From Paroedura picta (taxonomy: Eukaryota; Chordata; Lepidosauria; Squamata; Gekkonidae), in assembly GCF_049243985.1 (NCBI RefSeq), contig NC_135369.1, positions 25,714,765-25,778,764 on the forward strand: a stretch of DNA of 64,000 nt, given 5' to 3'. Positions 33,501 through 43,590 of this stretch are shown here, piece by piece. Below the pieces are notes generated by a model, which worked only from the letters and a program-made list of their open reading frames with translations, was not told the DNA's origin and did not search any database. Positions within the stretch are counted from its first letter, which is position 1. Each line of letters opens with the position of its first letter. A program made the position numbers and the translations under genes.

Positions 33501-35088
33501 GTGGAACCCTTTAAGACCTACAAAGTCTTATTCAGCTCCCAGGCTCCTCCACAACATACACACAGTTCATAAAGTCACGTATGGGTTTTCCTCTGTCATA
33601 GAAGAAGAAGAAGAGCTGGTTCTTATATGCCGCTTTTCTCTACCCGAAGGAGCCTCAAAGAGGCTTACAATTGCCTTCCCCTTCCTCTCCACAACAGACA
33701 CCCTGTGACGTGGGTGAGGCTGAGAGAGCCCTGATATTACTGCTTGGTCAGAACAGTTTTCTCAGTGCTGTGGTGAGCCCAAGGTCAGCCAGCTGGCTGC
33801 ATGTGGGGGAGTGCAGAATCGAACCCAGCTCACCAGATTAGACAGAAGGTTCTTATTTTAAGTGTGGTCTGTGGCTAAGGGCTTACAGGAATCACTTTGC
33901 TACATAACATACATTACTGAATATTCCACCTGTTGGTGGTGAGTGGCTGGATGCCACACAAATATTCACCAGCAGATGGGGACATCCATTTCTACTGTTA
34001 ATCCTGAAAACTGTGACTAGATGCATCAGAGAAGTTACATAAAAGAGGGAGTTTTGGCAAATGTGGTTTTTCTTATTCCTGTATTACACGTGCCAAACTT
34101 TCATCTTCTGCACCATTAGTCAAGGCAGAAGAGCACTGGTTCTATAGTTTAATTCCTTGAACAAAGGAATTAAGCAAAGAAGTCCTGAATCTGTTGCCCA
34201 TCAACTCCGTTGGGTGACCCTGAGCTGCATTATTTGCTTCACATGTCCTACCTTTCTCCCCAAAGGAGACCCAAAGCAACCTGCATAATTCTCCCTTCCT
34301 CCACAATAACTCCGTGAGTAAGGTTGCCAACCTCCAGGAGCAATCCTGCTATTACAATTGATCCTCAGACGATCAAGGTCAGTTGATCTGGAGAAAATGG
34401 CTGCGTCAGAGGGTAGACTCCGTATCCTACCCTGCTGAGGTCCCTTCCCTCCTCAAACCCGGCCCTCCTCAAGCCTCACCCTGAAGGCTCCAGCTATTTC
34501 CCAACTCAGAACTGGCAACCCAATCTGTGAGGTAGGTCTGGATGAGAAAGTATGACTGTGGCAGAATGAGGGTGCAAACCCGAGTCTCCTAGCCCAGCAC
34601 TCTAATCATACTGGCTGTCATGGGGTCTGTTGTCAGATCTTATCAACCTCCCTCCCTCAATGACGTTTCCCATTTGTCTCTCTCACCTCGCTGATGATGG
34701 TGCTGGTGAACATGCTCCTGTCATAGGTCCACCCATCAGAACATGGCTCAGTATCCAACGTTGTGTTGTCGATCATGGTGGCATTAGTGTCAAGCAGCCA
34801 CCACTGGGTGGTGACAAAACGCCGGCAGTTCTCCAGCCTCCCCTTCCCATCCGAAGGGATGGCGATTCTAATGAGGCCGTCCGCTCCCAGCTCTGCGGTG
34901 GCATTGGCATAACGGGTGTGATTGGCTGTAATATGAATCTGGCAGTGATGTTCAGGGATTCCAGCTGTGAAATTCTGCAGGAGGTTGTGAGAGGCCAGCA
35001 TCAAGAGTGGAATAGCCAGGAAGGCTACGGACATCCTTTGGAAATGCCCCATTCCTCCCAAGTTGTCCAGAATGTCGGCAAAACTCAT
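21708..35088 (-). CDS. SLC22A6/8-like: OAT-B: SLC22 organic anion transporter (OAT1/OAT3-like), 10 coding exons
   Basis: Predicted 560-residue, 12-TM MFS transporter. Exons on complement: 34687-35088, 32858-32961, 32301-32455, 29463-29631, 28426-28549, 26349-26464, 25835-26049, 24071-24179, 22473-22676, 21708-21792. Exons 2-9 match OAT-A and OAT-C base for base in length and phase. The start is ATG 35088 (MSFADIL) with ACC before it; an in-frame ATG at 35154 would add 22 residues absent from the paralogues. Marks: N39 in LLQNFTAG, many further sequons in the loop (NHT, NAT, NTT), [21 protein letters not shown]393 in DIPAK and R465 in TVIRQSGMG. The positive pair argues for organic anions; cation-transporting SLC22 members usually have aspartate at the arginine position. 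It sits 4.6 kb upstream of OAT-A in the direction of transcription. Confidence 0.95.
21931..22045 (-). mobile_element. TTC-tailed SINE, 3' end only
   Basis: AGGAAGAAGAGCTGGCTTAT to CACAACAGATACCCTGG, in intron 9 of OAT-B. Confidence 0.75.
22473..22676 (-). CDS. SLC22A6/8-like: OAT-B exon 9 (residues 465-533)
   Basis: 204 bp, [15 protein letters not shown] to [18 protein letters not shown] (TM11-TM12). Acceptor CACAG|GCAG, donor CTGCG|GTGAGT. Confidence 0.95.
22756..22865. mobile_element. Palindromic hAT MITE, 110 bp
   Basis: CAGGGGTAGTCAAACTGCG to its reverse complement, with exact 8-bp duplications CTCTTCAC at 22748-22755 and 22866-22873. It sits 80 bp upstream of the OAT-B exon 9 acceptor. 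Confidence 0.9.
23415..23945 (+). mobile_element. L2-like LINE, 3' end of the reverse-transcriptase ORF
   Basis: An open stretch of 152 codons reads [30 protein letters not shown] and [12 protein letters not shown], the C-terminal RT region of L2-type LINEs. It ends in a TGAA-rich tail. Rather little decay for an intronic copy (OAT-B intron 8). Confidence 0.85.
24071..24179 (-). CDS. SLC22A6/8-like: OAT-B exon 8 (residues 429-465)
   Basis: 109 bp, [19 protein letters not shown] and GELFPTVI. Acceptor CCTAG|ATCTG, donor ATCAG|GTAGGT. Confidence 0.94.
24791..24985 (-). mobile_element. CR1 LINE 3' end
   Basis: AATCATAGAATCATAGAGTT and CATCTAGTCCAACCCCCTGC. Intron 7 of OAT-B. Confidence 0.88.
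25203..25655 (+). repeat. Unclassified interspersed repeat, copy 1
   Basis: Shares CTTGTCAGTTTCAAC, AATGCTAAAATGCAT, GATGCTACTG and AATCTGCAGTAA in the same order with 62571-62915. Intron 7 of OAT-B. Confidence 0.7.
25835..26049 (-). CDS. SLC22A6/8-like: OAT-B exon 7 (residues 357-429)
   Basis: 215 bp, TM7-TM9 with [18 protein letters not shown] and DIPAK (K393). Donor CAAG|GTGAGC. Confidence 0.95.
26349..26464 (-). CDS. SLC22A6/8-like: OAT-B exon 6 (residues 319-357)
   Basis: 116 bp, [16 protein letters not shown] to [13 protein letters not shown]. Donor CTCTG|GTAAGT. The following intron is only 299 bp. Confidence 0.93.
26793..27013. repeat. Unclassified repeat (CTGGACCAGACCAGTGG type)
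   Basis: AGAACACAAGAACAGTCCCT and CCAGCATCCTAATGCTCACA recur in altered form at 44622-44670 and 61510-61620. Probably an old LINE fragment. Confidence 0.45.
27246..27578. mobile_element. CpG-rich hAT-like element
   Basis: The right end GGGGGTTGAGGACCCCTG mirrors the left GTTGGGGACC. The middle is dense in CpG and in ACGCATGCGC / GCGTGCGCG motifs resembling NRF1 sites. Intron 5 of OAT-B. Confidence 0.6.
28206..28417. mobile_element. Two SINE 3' ends in inverted arrangement
   Basis: About 28206-28325 is the 3' part of a TTC SINE on the minus strand; about 28326-28417 is the same part on the plus strand, ending AACTCTTCTTCC. The pair can fold on itself and stops about 8 bp from the OAT-B exon 5 donor. 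Confidence 0.8.
28426..28549 (-). CDS. SLC22A6/8-like: OAT-B exon 5 (residues 277-318)
   Basis: 124 bp, [13 protein letters not shown] and the lysine/arginine-rich cytosolic loop. Donor GAG|GTAGAA, with a SINE tail starting about 10 bp downstream of it. Confidence 0.94.
28685..28800. mobile_element. Palindromic MITE, AATGCACTTTCAATG family, decayed
   Basis: GGATAAAGCACTTTCAGTAT and CATCGAAAGTGCATTATTTA arms around CACACAGGAAAATC. Intron 4 of OAT-B. Confidence 0.6.
29176..29219 (+). repeat. (TAG)n microsatellite
   Basis: About 14 TAG units. Confidence 0.95.
29226..29281 (+). mobile_element. CR1 LINE 3' terminus
   Basis: GGGATTGGACTAGATGGCCT to GGATTATATGAT. Confidence 0.75.
29463..29631 (-). 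CDS. SLC22A6/8-like: OAT-B exon 4 (residues 221-277)
   Basis: 169 bp, [10 protein letters not shown], then [17 protein letters not shown] and FFIFFLYSW (TM5-TM6). Acceptor GCCAG|GTATGG, donor CTG|GTAGGTGG. Confidence 0.95.
29886..30026 (-). mobile_element. tRNA-derived SINE, third family
   Basis: On the minus strand GTGGCTCAGCGGTAGAGCAT (A box) and GGTTCAACCC (B box) lead to AGTTAAAAGG and AAAGACCTCTGACTGAGAC. A related plus-strand copy is at 48127-48245. Not a tRNA gene: no acceptor stem closes. Confidence 0.75.
30186..30400 (+). mobile_element. Fragment of an LTR (Ty3/gypsy-like), fossil
   Basis: Starts TGTTGTGTATGCGAGGCAGC and shares its start and its GTTTGAATCAATCAGGC region with the solo LTR at 59272-59577. 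Intron 3 of OAT-B; old and diverged. Confidence 0.55.
30465..30600 (-). mobile_element. L2-like LINE 3' end with (ATT)n tail
   Basis: (TTA)n of about 19 units followed by GGATTTATTACCCGCCACTC, the reverse of the L2 end at 49160-49548. Confidence 0.8.
30855..31125 (-). mobile_element. TTC-tailed tRNA SINE
   Basis: GAAGAAGGGCTGTATTTGTA to GAATCAAACCTGG (B box) and CACCACGACACCAAGCTGGC (A-box side). Intron 3 of OAT-B. Confidence 0.85.
31792..32180 (-). mobile_element. CR1 LINE 3' region
   Basis: AGAATCATAGAATCATAGAG to CCATTGGTTCTGGTCTGTCC and beyond, about 390 bp, reverse of 19470-19880. Confidence 0.88.
32301..32455 (-). CDS. SLC22A6/8-like: OAT-B exon 3 (residues 169-221)
   Basis: 155 bp, [15 protein letters not shown] (TM3) and [14 protein letters not shown] (TM4). 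Donor CTCT|GTAAGT. Confidence 0.95.
32858..32961 (-). CDS. SLC22A6/8-like: OAT-B exon 2 (residues 135-169)
   Basis: 104 bp, [16 protein letters not shown] to GSLSD. Acceptor TGCAG|TGG, donor ACAG|GTGAGC. Confidence 0.94.
33601..33850 (-). mobile_element. TTC-tailed tRNA SINE
   Basis: AGAAGAAGAAGAGCTGGTTC, CCACAACAGACACCCTGTGA and GAATCGAACCCAG (B box). Intron 1 of OAT-B. Confidence 0.88.
34230..34622 (-). mobile_element. Squamate-type tRNA SINE split by a MITE
   Basis: ACCCAAAGCAACCTGCATAA to AACTCCGTGAG, then after the MITE CTGTGAGGTAGGTCTGG, the B box side CAAACCCGAGTC and CACTCTAATCATACTGGCTG. Confidence 0.75.
34319..34523. mobile_element. MITE with AGGTTGCCAAC ends and 8-bp duplication
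   Basis: 205 bp inserted in a SINE. TCCGTGAG (34311-34318) and TCTGTGAG (34524-34531) match at 7 of 8. The length of the duplication points to hAT. Confidence 0.8.
34687..35088 (-). CDS. SLC22A6/8-like: OAT-B exon 1 (residues 1-134)
   Basis: Encodes [19 protein letters not shown]1 and a heavily sequon-bearing extracellular loop ending TSTIISE. Donor GAG|GTGAGA, phase 0. Confidence 0.95.
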
Positions 35089-35821
35089 GGTGGTCGCTTG
35101 TAGCAAAGGAGCAAGATGAAAAATCCAAAGCGGCCCTATCAGAAAAATATCCACTGATTTCTAGAATGGCAAGAAAATACAGACAGGACAAGGAACACCC
35201 ACTAAAGGAATGCTGAACAATAGCAACAGCAACAAAATGCAGGCTGAAATCTTCCGCTGCCTTGTTTTCCTTCTCTCCTCCTCAGTGTCTTCTCCACTCT
35301 CCTGTGGACCTCAGGTGAAACCAAGAGGAAAGGGTCCCCCTGTCCTAATGGAAGCCTTCTGTGTGAGGAAGCTTCTTAGGTTTGAAATGCCTCCAAGTAG
35401 GCTCAACGCTTTTTATATAACCTCATACAGTTAAATTTTTACTTAAGGACAATGTTTTTGTCGGGAAGAGGTATGTATGTTGGGTTAAATTGGATACAAA
35501 GATGGTTGTGATATTGGGAAAGAGGGAAGCGAATTAGAACCGTGAACCTTGGCCTGTAGCAGAACACTAAGCCAAAAGAAATGCAGAGAGAGGACCGATG
35601 TCAGATGCCTGACCACAAGGCTGTCCGTTTTGCGTCTGCCCCCTGCTGCTGTGCCTTTGCCAGGAGTATAATCCACAGGTATAGATTTCCGAGCACAGAT
35701 TTTGCATCTGTGATTTCAGGCTCATCAAGGCTATCTGGCCCAGCTGAGAGATGATTTGGCTTTTGGTTTTTAACAAGGAAATTGTTGGGTGTTTTCAGAG
35801 AGACACCCTCATTCTCTTATT

Positions 35822-35957
35822 CAGGGGTAGTCAAACTGCGGCCCTCCAGATGTCCATGGACTACAATTCCCAGGAGCCCCTGCCAGCATTTGCTGGCAGG
35901 GGCTCCTGGGAATTGCAGTCCATGGACATCTGGAGGGCCGCAGTTTGACTACCCCTG
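35822..35957. mobile_element. Palindromic hAT MITE, 136 bp
   Basis: Near-perfect palindrome with CTCTTATT at 35814-35821 and CTCTTATA at 35958-35965 (7 of 8). It lies 734 bp upstream of the OAT-B ATG. Confidence 0.9.
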
Positions 35958-36052
35958 CTCTTATACAATGAACCAACCATGCTGAACTTTGATTTCTAGC
36001 TACAAAGATTGCCTTCAAATTGCAAGTGCCAAAAAAGCATGTCCTTCTAGGC

Positions 36053-36378
36053 CAGGGGTCCCCAACGTTTTTGAGCTTGCAGGCATCTTTGGAATTCTGG
36101 CACACCTTGGTGGACGCATCCACAAAATGGCTGCCATAGGAGGTGGAGCCAGGAGCCCTCCAAAGAGAACCTCCTGAATCTTACCTTCAATTATTCAGCA
36201 ACTGAAAGTACTGTGGTGGCAGCTGCTGCCAAAGCAATATTGTACAAAATCTGCACAGCCAATCTCCCATGACCCATCAGAAACTTTACAGGGCAACAGG
36301 CCTACTTGGCCCCACCCACTTTCTAAAAACATTTGGTGGACACCTTAGAAAGATATTAGCCCATGTTGGGAACCCCTG
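36053..36378. mobile_element. hAT-like non-autonomous element, 326 bp
   Basis: Ends CAGGGGTCCCCAAC and GTTGGGAACCCCTG. The flanks TTCTAGGC and TTATGGGC match at 6 of 8. Contains GGCACACCTTGGTGGACGC. Confidence 0.8.
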
Positions 36379-36420
36379 TTATGGGCTATCACTCAGTCTG
36401 ATTCTTGGGATGGATGGGAG

Positions 36421-36645
36421 AAGAAGAAGAAGAAGAGGAAGAGTTGGTTCCAATGTGCCACTTTTCTCTACCAGAAGAAGTCTCAAAGCAGCTTACAATC
36501 GCCTTCCCTTTCCTCTCCCCACGACAGACTCCCTGTGAGGTAGAAGAGGAAGAAGAGTTGGTTCTTATATGGTGCTTTTCTCTACCAGAAGGAGTCTCAA
36601 ACCGGCTTATAATCACCTTCCCTTTCCTCTCCTGCTTCAAGGTGA
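36421..36645 (-). mobile_element. Two tandem SINE 3' ends
   Basis: Two copies of the TTC-SINE 3' part, same orientation, meeting near 36541 (GTGAGGTAG|AAGAGGAAGAAG). Confidence 0.8.
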
Positions 36646-37212
36646 GATTAGCAGGGACTCATGGGAAGGTGGCATGGTGTAGCTCAATCTCATCCAATCT
36701 CAGAATCTAAACAGGGTTAGCCTCCAAAGAAGGCAGCCTCCAGTAGGAAGCCATGGCAAACCACCTCTGCTTCTCACTTCCCTTGAAAGCCCCTTGCTGG
36801 GGTTGCCATTAATTGGCTGCAACTTGACAGCTCTACATACACAAACAGGGGGAGGCATCTTTTGCTGTTTCTCCAAATGGATTCCCTCTCCTGGATGGTG
36901 AGTAGAATTGCCATCCATCACAGAGGATCAGGGAATCTCCTGAGTGATCCCTAGACAACTGAGAAAATGGCTGCTTAGGGTGGACTCTGTGACGTTATAT
37001 CCTTTGAGAGTGAAACGGAATGATAAGTGAGTGTAGGGGAGATCCTTTCCACATTGCCATGGGGCCTAATTTGGATCAGGACTGTGGCTGATGGGGAGGA
37101 GGGGCTCCACCTCTGTGCCATTTAACTCCAGCCCTAGAGTGGGAGAATTTGTATGCAGAATTTATTTCAAAAGAAAGTGCACATAGCATTTTATTAAAGT
37201 GCATGTGCAACC

Positions 37213-37385
37213 TAGGGTTGCCAGCTCTGGGTTGGGAAATACCTGGAGACTTTGGGGGTGGACCTGGGAGTGGGTGGGATTTGGGGCAGGGTGGGATCTC
37301 AGTGGAGTTGAATGCTATGGAGCCCACCCTCCAAGGCCACCATTTTCTCCAGGGGAACTGAGCTCTGTCACCCAGAGATGAGTTG
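37213..37385. mobile_element. MITE, AGGGTTGCCAGCTCTGGG copy
   Basis: CTAGGGTTGCCAGCTCTGGG, CCACCATTTTCTCCAGGGGA; right end lost. Confidence 0.65.
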
Positions 37386-37389
37386 TAGA

Positions 37390-39010
37390 ACTCAGGGATC
37401 CTCATCTGGGCACTTGCATCCCTAAGTCCGGTAACACAGGGGGGAGAAATGGTGTGGCAAACCTTTCATAATCCAATTCTGGAATGGATTTAAGGAATTC
37501 TGCCAGCTACAATGGAATTCCAGAGGACCAGAATGCAGCAGAGAACAAAATCTGGAACAATGATGGGAGAAGGTGCATAGGCCTCATGTTCCAAACCTGG
37601 GTCCCTGAGGTCCGTTTTTGTGGCTGGGAACTTGGGCCAAGGGAAAGCAAAAAGCTTGAGCCAAAAGTGTCACAAGAGTAGGGCTCTTGCAGGGCAAAAG
37701 GGCAGTCACCTTGTCTTTATGCAAAGCCAGTCCTGGGCTTTCATTTTGTCTGCAGTCCCAGGGGCTAATAGATGCCCTCTTCCTTTCTATGCCCAGAGTT
37801 GGGTTTGGAGAAAGAGCCTACACAGTTCTAGTAACTCATTGGCCTAGATCTCTGCTAGGAGTGGTTAAAGGATTCACAGGGCCCATAGCACCAGTCAGTT
37901 TAAGGATTTGGGGGCCCTGGCAGAATAGAATTGTTGCAGGAACAGCCAGACTGGGGGTAGAGGCCCCCCCCAGTGGAAAGAGGTGTCACTCCAAGTGTCC
38001 TTAAATAGGGAAAAGGGGGAAGGAGGGAGGCTACAGCCTTGATCAATAGACGGAGAGGCACGGAAAGGGGTCCTTGGAGGTGTGGTACCTGTAGCATGTA
38101 CTACATGGATAAACCAGCCCTGATCTCTGCCCCAAGCCACAGAATTCCTGGTTCAAATCCTTTCATGCCTGACTCCAATAATCCACTGGCCTACCTACCT
38201 AAATCAATGTCTTCAAGAGAGCCAGAAGAAATCCTAGCAGCTAATGTTAAATTCAAGCTGGCAGCCTCTAGAGTCCAACTTCTGACACTAGGGTAGAATC
38301 TTAAGTGAATCATGCTAGTTGATGATTCCTGTTTGAGGGATGGGTGAAGTTCAGTTGCCCAATCGCTGTGCTCAACTAGATAGCTGTCTTAGAAACAGCC
38401 GACAGGAGTGGAATGTGCGGCCGTCATCCAAGGAGCAACCGTTTTGAGGTTATACATAATCTGTTATTCGGTCCTAAACGCACCCAAGCATTCATGTGCA
38501 GTGAGTTTGATTTATGCTCTACGACCCAGTGGTTTCTGGAATCACAAGCAGTATAATGGAAAAAGACATTTCCCCCCCAGGGACTCAGTGCGTGACAAGT
38601 GCTTACCTTGTAAAATGAGAGGTTCTTCTTGGAAGAATGACAGGGAAATCCTTGTTTGTAACCCAGGAGGCTAATTTTGATTGCTGATGGCTAGGGTGGG
38701 GAATGAATTCTCTGTACTTGCTCAGGGGTCTAATATTTATGATCACTTCACCCCTTCCATTCCTTCCGGGGACAAGTTTGATACTGAAAATTAGAAGCCC
38801 TGATCAAATCCTACCCAAGAACTTTAAGTTCTGCACATGCCTCTGGAGAGGAAATGGGTGCTAAAAGAGTGATGTATACGCATGATAAACAGGTAGCAGG
38901 TAGTGTAATTTGAATTTCAAAGGAACTACATTGGCTAGAAGACCTGGCTTTGGAGAGGCTGGCCTTCCTCTTTCCAGAGAGGAGGAAGTAGAAGGCTGGT
39001 GAGCCTAGTC
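37390..39010. other. No recognised feature
   Basis: About 1.6 kb with only short stop-bounded frames and no repeat family that I can name. Confidence 0.4.
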
Positions 39011-39639
39011 AGGCAGCAAGCAGGGCTGATTCTGCACTTACTTTGTTTATTCCATTGTCAATCCTGTTGAATTCAGATCGATTTGAACTCGGGTCTTCCT
39101 CTTCCCCCCCTCCCCATTGAAACAGAAAAGTCTTCTGCACATGGTTAGGGTGGTTCAGAAGGGGGGGAGCCAAGCACAGACTCTTTCTTTCTTTTCTTGA
39201 AGGGGGGGGGGGGAGAGGAGCCGAGCAGAGCGGGAGCCTCTTTCTTTTCTTGGAGGGGAGGGGGGAGAGGATCGAAGAAGGCAGAGGAGGGAGAAAAAAA
39301 ATCAAAGACTGACAGAAGTTGAGAGAAATTAGGGGCTTCTCCTTTAAGGCAAGCTTGTCACATGGGCAGCTTTAGCCAATCAGGGAATCTCTACTACGAA
39401 GCAGAGGCCAGATTCAAAACAGCCTACTTTCTCAGTCCGATTCTTAAAATATTGAGGGTTAAAAGCACTCTAAGATATCGTATGATTAGGCTCATGCCAG
39501 ATCAATCATGCTTGTTGCAGAAGGAAAATTTAAATTGCCCAAAATCAAAATGGAAATCGCATTCTGTGTAGACGGCAGGGACTGAATCGACCTGGCATTG
39601 GAATAAAAGCTTCGTGCAGTTTACACCCAGGTTAGAATG

Positions 39640-41545
39640 AGGAACAGGCTGACAAGGAGCCTTAGTGGAAAGCTGGCAAAAGGGAATCTAAGCCTGGAGC
39701 AGAGAACCTTGGGGACTCCTACTGTTGTGTATGTGGCTTGTCAGAGGTAGCTAGCCTGGAGCCGTAGACTGAGAGTATTGACTCTGTCTCATAATTTGTT
39801 GGGTGTTTGGACTATTCATGGACCATTCAGAGGCTACCATTAAGGACCAGTCATGGGTCTTGGTGGGATGTCTCTGGGATGAATGAACCTAATGGTGACT
39901 GTGAGGCAAGAACTGACTCTACTGACAGCTGCGGAAGAAGCACTGGCTGCCAGCAAGAACACAACGGAGGTCCGTATGGCTAGGAGCCCACTGCCTAAGC
40001 TTATTCCAGAACCCTTGCACTCCGAAGATCTCGAGGAAGAGCACATGCACATCACCACACTTCCATGCGTTAGCCCACTGCACCAAGATTTGAATCCCTG
40101 TGTCAGCTGCAAACCTGTGAAGACAATGTAGGTTCCAGGACACCAAAAGTCTGTCCTGTGGCAGAGTCTACTGTTTAAGAATGCTAGCTGGTCCCACTGT
40201 CGTATCATTGGGGACAACAACCCTATTCAGAATAAGCCAATGTGGACAACAACAACCCTATTCAGAATAAGCCAATGTGGACGTTCATGGGTACCAATGC
40301 TATCCAATTGACTGATGATCGATCGGCAGTACAGGTCATGCAAGCCCCACTGCAGAAGAAGCTGAAAATCACCATCCAGATTCCAGGGAAGCCCTGCCTA
40401 ATGGAGGTTGACTCCAGGTCAGCCCTCTCAATCATCTCCCATGAGACCATCAGGAAACCCTGCCCAACCAGGGAGCCACAACTGTGTCTGCTGAAACTAC
40501 GCCTTCCAAGGGAAGAAGGTGCTGGTCCAGGGCTTTGGAGTTTTCAAGGTGAACTACAAGAACTGTGGTGGTAACCTGCAGCTCGTCATTGTGGAAGACC
40601 CCTGCAACAGCTTTTTGGGCCTCATTTGAACCACTTAGCATTAGCATCACTGGCATCAACCAACATTGGCCCAGCCTGTTCTATGAGGTCTGTGCAGAAT
40701 TTGCCTCCATATTTGACAAATCACTTGGCTACTACACAGGACCCCCAATCTCCCTGTTGCTGGATCCAACATGCACGCCTCAAGGCAAGACATGTCCGCT
40801 TCACACTCAAGCTCAAGCTCAATGCAGAACTGGATCACCTTATCGAGCAGAGGGTGCTATAACCAGTCTCTTGATAGTGGTGGATTCCTATTCAAATTGG
40901 CTGGAAGTGCCAGTCACCACAATGACTATCAATGTCATCATCCAGGCCCTCAGCTGGATCTTTGCAACATATGGGCTGCCAGACAATATTGTATCAGTCA
41001 ACAGGGCACAGTTCACATCTGCTGATTTCCAGCAGTTTATGGAAGACAGCCCGATCTGGCACGTCACCTCCATACTATTCCACTTGTCCACCAATGGCCA
41101 AGCTGAGTGTGTGGTGAGGACACTGAAAGAGGCCCTTTACAGGATCATATAAGGGGAACGAGGACAGAAGCTATCTGAATTTTTGCTGCTACAGTGCATA
41201 ACACTGGGTTCCGCTACTGGGAGAAGCCCCGCTGAGTTATTAATGGGCCAGAAGTTGACTACGACTCTGAAATGCCTCCATCCAGACGTCACAACAAATC
41301 AGCCTTCAGGTTGAGAGGTGGTTACTGCACCCAGAACTTTTGCACTCGATGACCTGGTATACATGCAGAACAACACCAGCAGACCTGGCTGAGTAGTGGC
41401 TGTTGTCACCAGGGCCATGGGGCCAGTATCCTACCAAGTACTGTTGCCCAGATTCTGTATAAGTTCTCAGTTGCTATTGCTTGCCATTCGTTTTTGCCAA
41501 TAAAAGAGCTGGTCATTGGAAATCGTGTCTTACTGAACCCACGAT
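39640..41545 (+). mobile_element. Ty3/gypsy-like retroelement, broken fossil
   Basis: Recognisable parts in order: a protease-like stretch (near 40370-40440), a short reverse-transcriptase N-terminal stretch (near 40640-40860) and an integrase core (near 40870-41150; VVDSYSNWLEV, FATYGLPDNIV and a TNGQAECVVRTLKE-type motif). The text near 41500 (AATAAAAGAGCTG) and near 39723 (TGTTGTGTATG) recalls the LTR at 59272, so LTR remnants may bound it. Much of the element is missing and several breaks are evident. It is old and shows no sign of being a functioning or domesticated gene. Confidence 0.8.
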
Positions 41546-42339
41546 TTAATACCCACTGCAGGACTAAAGATCGTAATAGACATTTTATGGCTGGACAGTG
41601 TCAGGCAAGCCCTGGGAAGAGGGGTCTGGAACCAGCAGATTGCACTTGCTTTTACTCTGAGTTGCACGGTTATTGAAATAGGATGGAAATCTGAAAGACA
41701 GTCAATTTTAAAAAATGGGGGGGGGGAGAGATAATTTCCCCATTTGAACGTGCGGAGGTTAGATCGGAAGTCAGTCCAGAGACTGTTGGAAGTGGACCAG
41801 GAAGACCTGAGTTCAAATTCTCATTCAGCTGAGGAACTCACTGGCAGACTTGGTCTAGTCACTCTCTGTCATCTTCACAGGGTAGTCATAAGCATGCATG
41901 ACCTCTTGAATGCCTTGAAATAATGGAGGAATAATTTGTTCATCTCTGCAATGGGAGGTGGTGGGGCCTCGTTCTATGTGGAAGTCGTACACTGTTCTCT
42001 GTCCCCCTCCCCAATCCCATGTATATTACCCATAAAAAGGTACCCTGTGTGTGTAGTACTATCCTTTTCTTCACAGAGCACCAACTCTGTAATCAACAGT
42101 GGGGCATGATGGTCATTTAGCTTTTCTTTTCCATTTTGTTTGGTCTCTGGAAGAATGGGGAGGTTGGAATTCTGCTTCGTTGTCACTCAGGTTAATGGTT
42201 TTTAGTCTAAGTCTGGAGGCAAAGCAATTAGGAGCTGTTATTCCAAAGTGAGATCTTTGGGGTGACATGGAAAATGCTAGCATTCCCCAACTCTGGTTTT
42301 GTCTGATTTGTCTTCCTTTTGAATGTTCTTCTATATAGA

Positions 42340-42650
42340 AGAAGAAGAAGAGTTGGTTCTTATATGCCGCTTTTCCCTACCCGAAGGAGGCTCAAAGCGG
42401 CTTACAGTCGCCTTCCCATTCCTCTCCCCACAACAGACACCCTGTGGGGTGGGTGAGGCTGAGAGAGCCCTGATATTACTGCCCAGTCAGAACAGTTTTA
42501 TCAGTGCCGTGGCGAGCCCAAGGTCACCCAGCTGGCTGCATGTGGGGGAGCGCAGAATCGAACCTGGCTCGCCAGATTAGAAGTCTGCACTCCTAACCAC
42601 TACACCAAACTGGCTCTACACCAAACTGGCTCCTAACCACTACACCAAAC
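42340..42650 (-). mobile_element. TTC-tailed tRNA SINE, near full length
   Basis: The best-preserved copy: (GAA)n, TTCTTATATGCCGCTTTTCC, GAATCGAACCTGG (B box), CTCCTAACCACTACACCAAA (A box side). The head is duplicated at 42590-42650. Confidence 0.92.
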
Positions 42651-42770
42651 CAAATACATTGGTTCATTGTATTGGTTCATCAAATCCCTACACATGTTAC
42701 CTTGTATACTAATATATAGTGTGAACCAGGTTGCATCTTTTTTTTTTTTTTGCATGCAGTGGGGCCCCTA

Positions 42771-42960
42771 CAGGGTTGCCAACTCTGAGCTGAGGAATTC
42801 CTGGAGATTTGGGGACAGAGCTCGGAGGAGTATAATGCCAACATGTCTACCCTCCTGAATCAGTCATTTTCTCTGGGGAAACTGATTTATTTGGTCTGGA
42901 GATATGTTTTAATTCTGACAGCTATCCAGGCTCCATCTGGAGGCTGGCAAGTGTAAGCCT
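42771..42960. mobile_element. MITE, AGGGTTGCCAACTCTGAG copy
   Basis: CAGGGTTGCCAACTCTGAGC to CATCTGGAGGCTGGCAAG. Confidence 0.7.
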
Positions 42961-43154
42961 CTAATGGCTGTGGGCCCCAGGCAAGTGCCTCTTTTACAGT
43001 TGTATAACATTGACCTGCATCTAAAATATTATCGCTGTATTTACAGGTGCAGGAAAGGAAGTTGAATCAAAGCACGTTGCTAGACATCTGCGGGCCAACT
43101 AAAATAAGCCTTGCAGGCCCTGAGTTGTCTGACCAAACAGTTTGATAAACTTGA

Positions 43155-43590
43155 ACTGTTAGATAGCTTCTATCAAACTTTTCAAGATACTAATCAGCAG
43201 GATTTTATGTTGGAATTTATAAGGTAAATAACAAAGGCATACATCTATGATCCAGTCTTAAGGTGGTATGAAATGCTTTAATAGACTTTTGTATATGTTG
43301 AAACATTTGCCAGTCAAAGACAAATTTTAAAAATCTTTGGACAAGGCTAGCTTTATTCTATGATTCAGAGAGGATCTCATGACTTCTGAGGGAGGGGAGG
43401 AGGTCCCAACATCTCATTCTTGGATTTTCAAAGTTAGCAGGTGAGCAACTGGGTTTCCATCTATAGCCTTGGGTTTGCAGCTAGAGCTTGTTATTCCATT
43501 GTGAGAGCCCAAGACAACAAAGGAAAAGAAGGAAGAATAGATGCTAATTGATCCACAGGAAGCATTCTGAAGATGAAAAAAATGAAGGAT
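43155..43590 (+). repeat. Inverted duplication, arm 1
   Basis: About 430 bp that is the close reverse complement of 49920-50350; starts GTTAGATAGCTTCTATCA and ends near GAAAAAAATGAAGG. It lies 0.9 kb past the OAT-C stop. Confidence 0.93.

Noticed and set aside
40565-41152. Integrase-like open frame as a possible domesticated host gene
   Set aside because: It is an isolated part of a degraded Ty3/gypsy fossil with no splice context. Nothing suggests selection to keep it.
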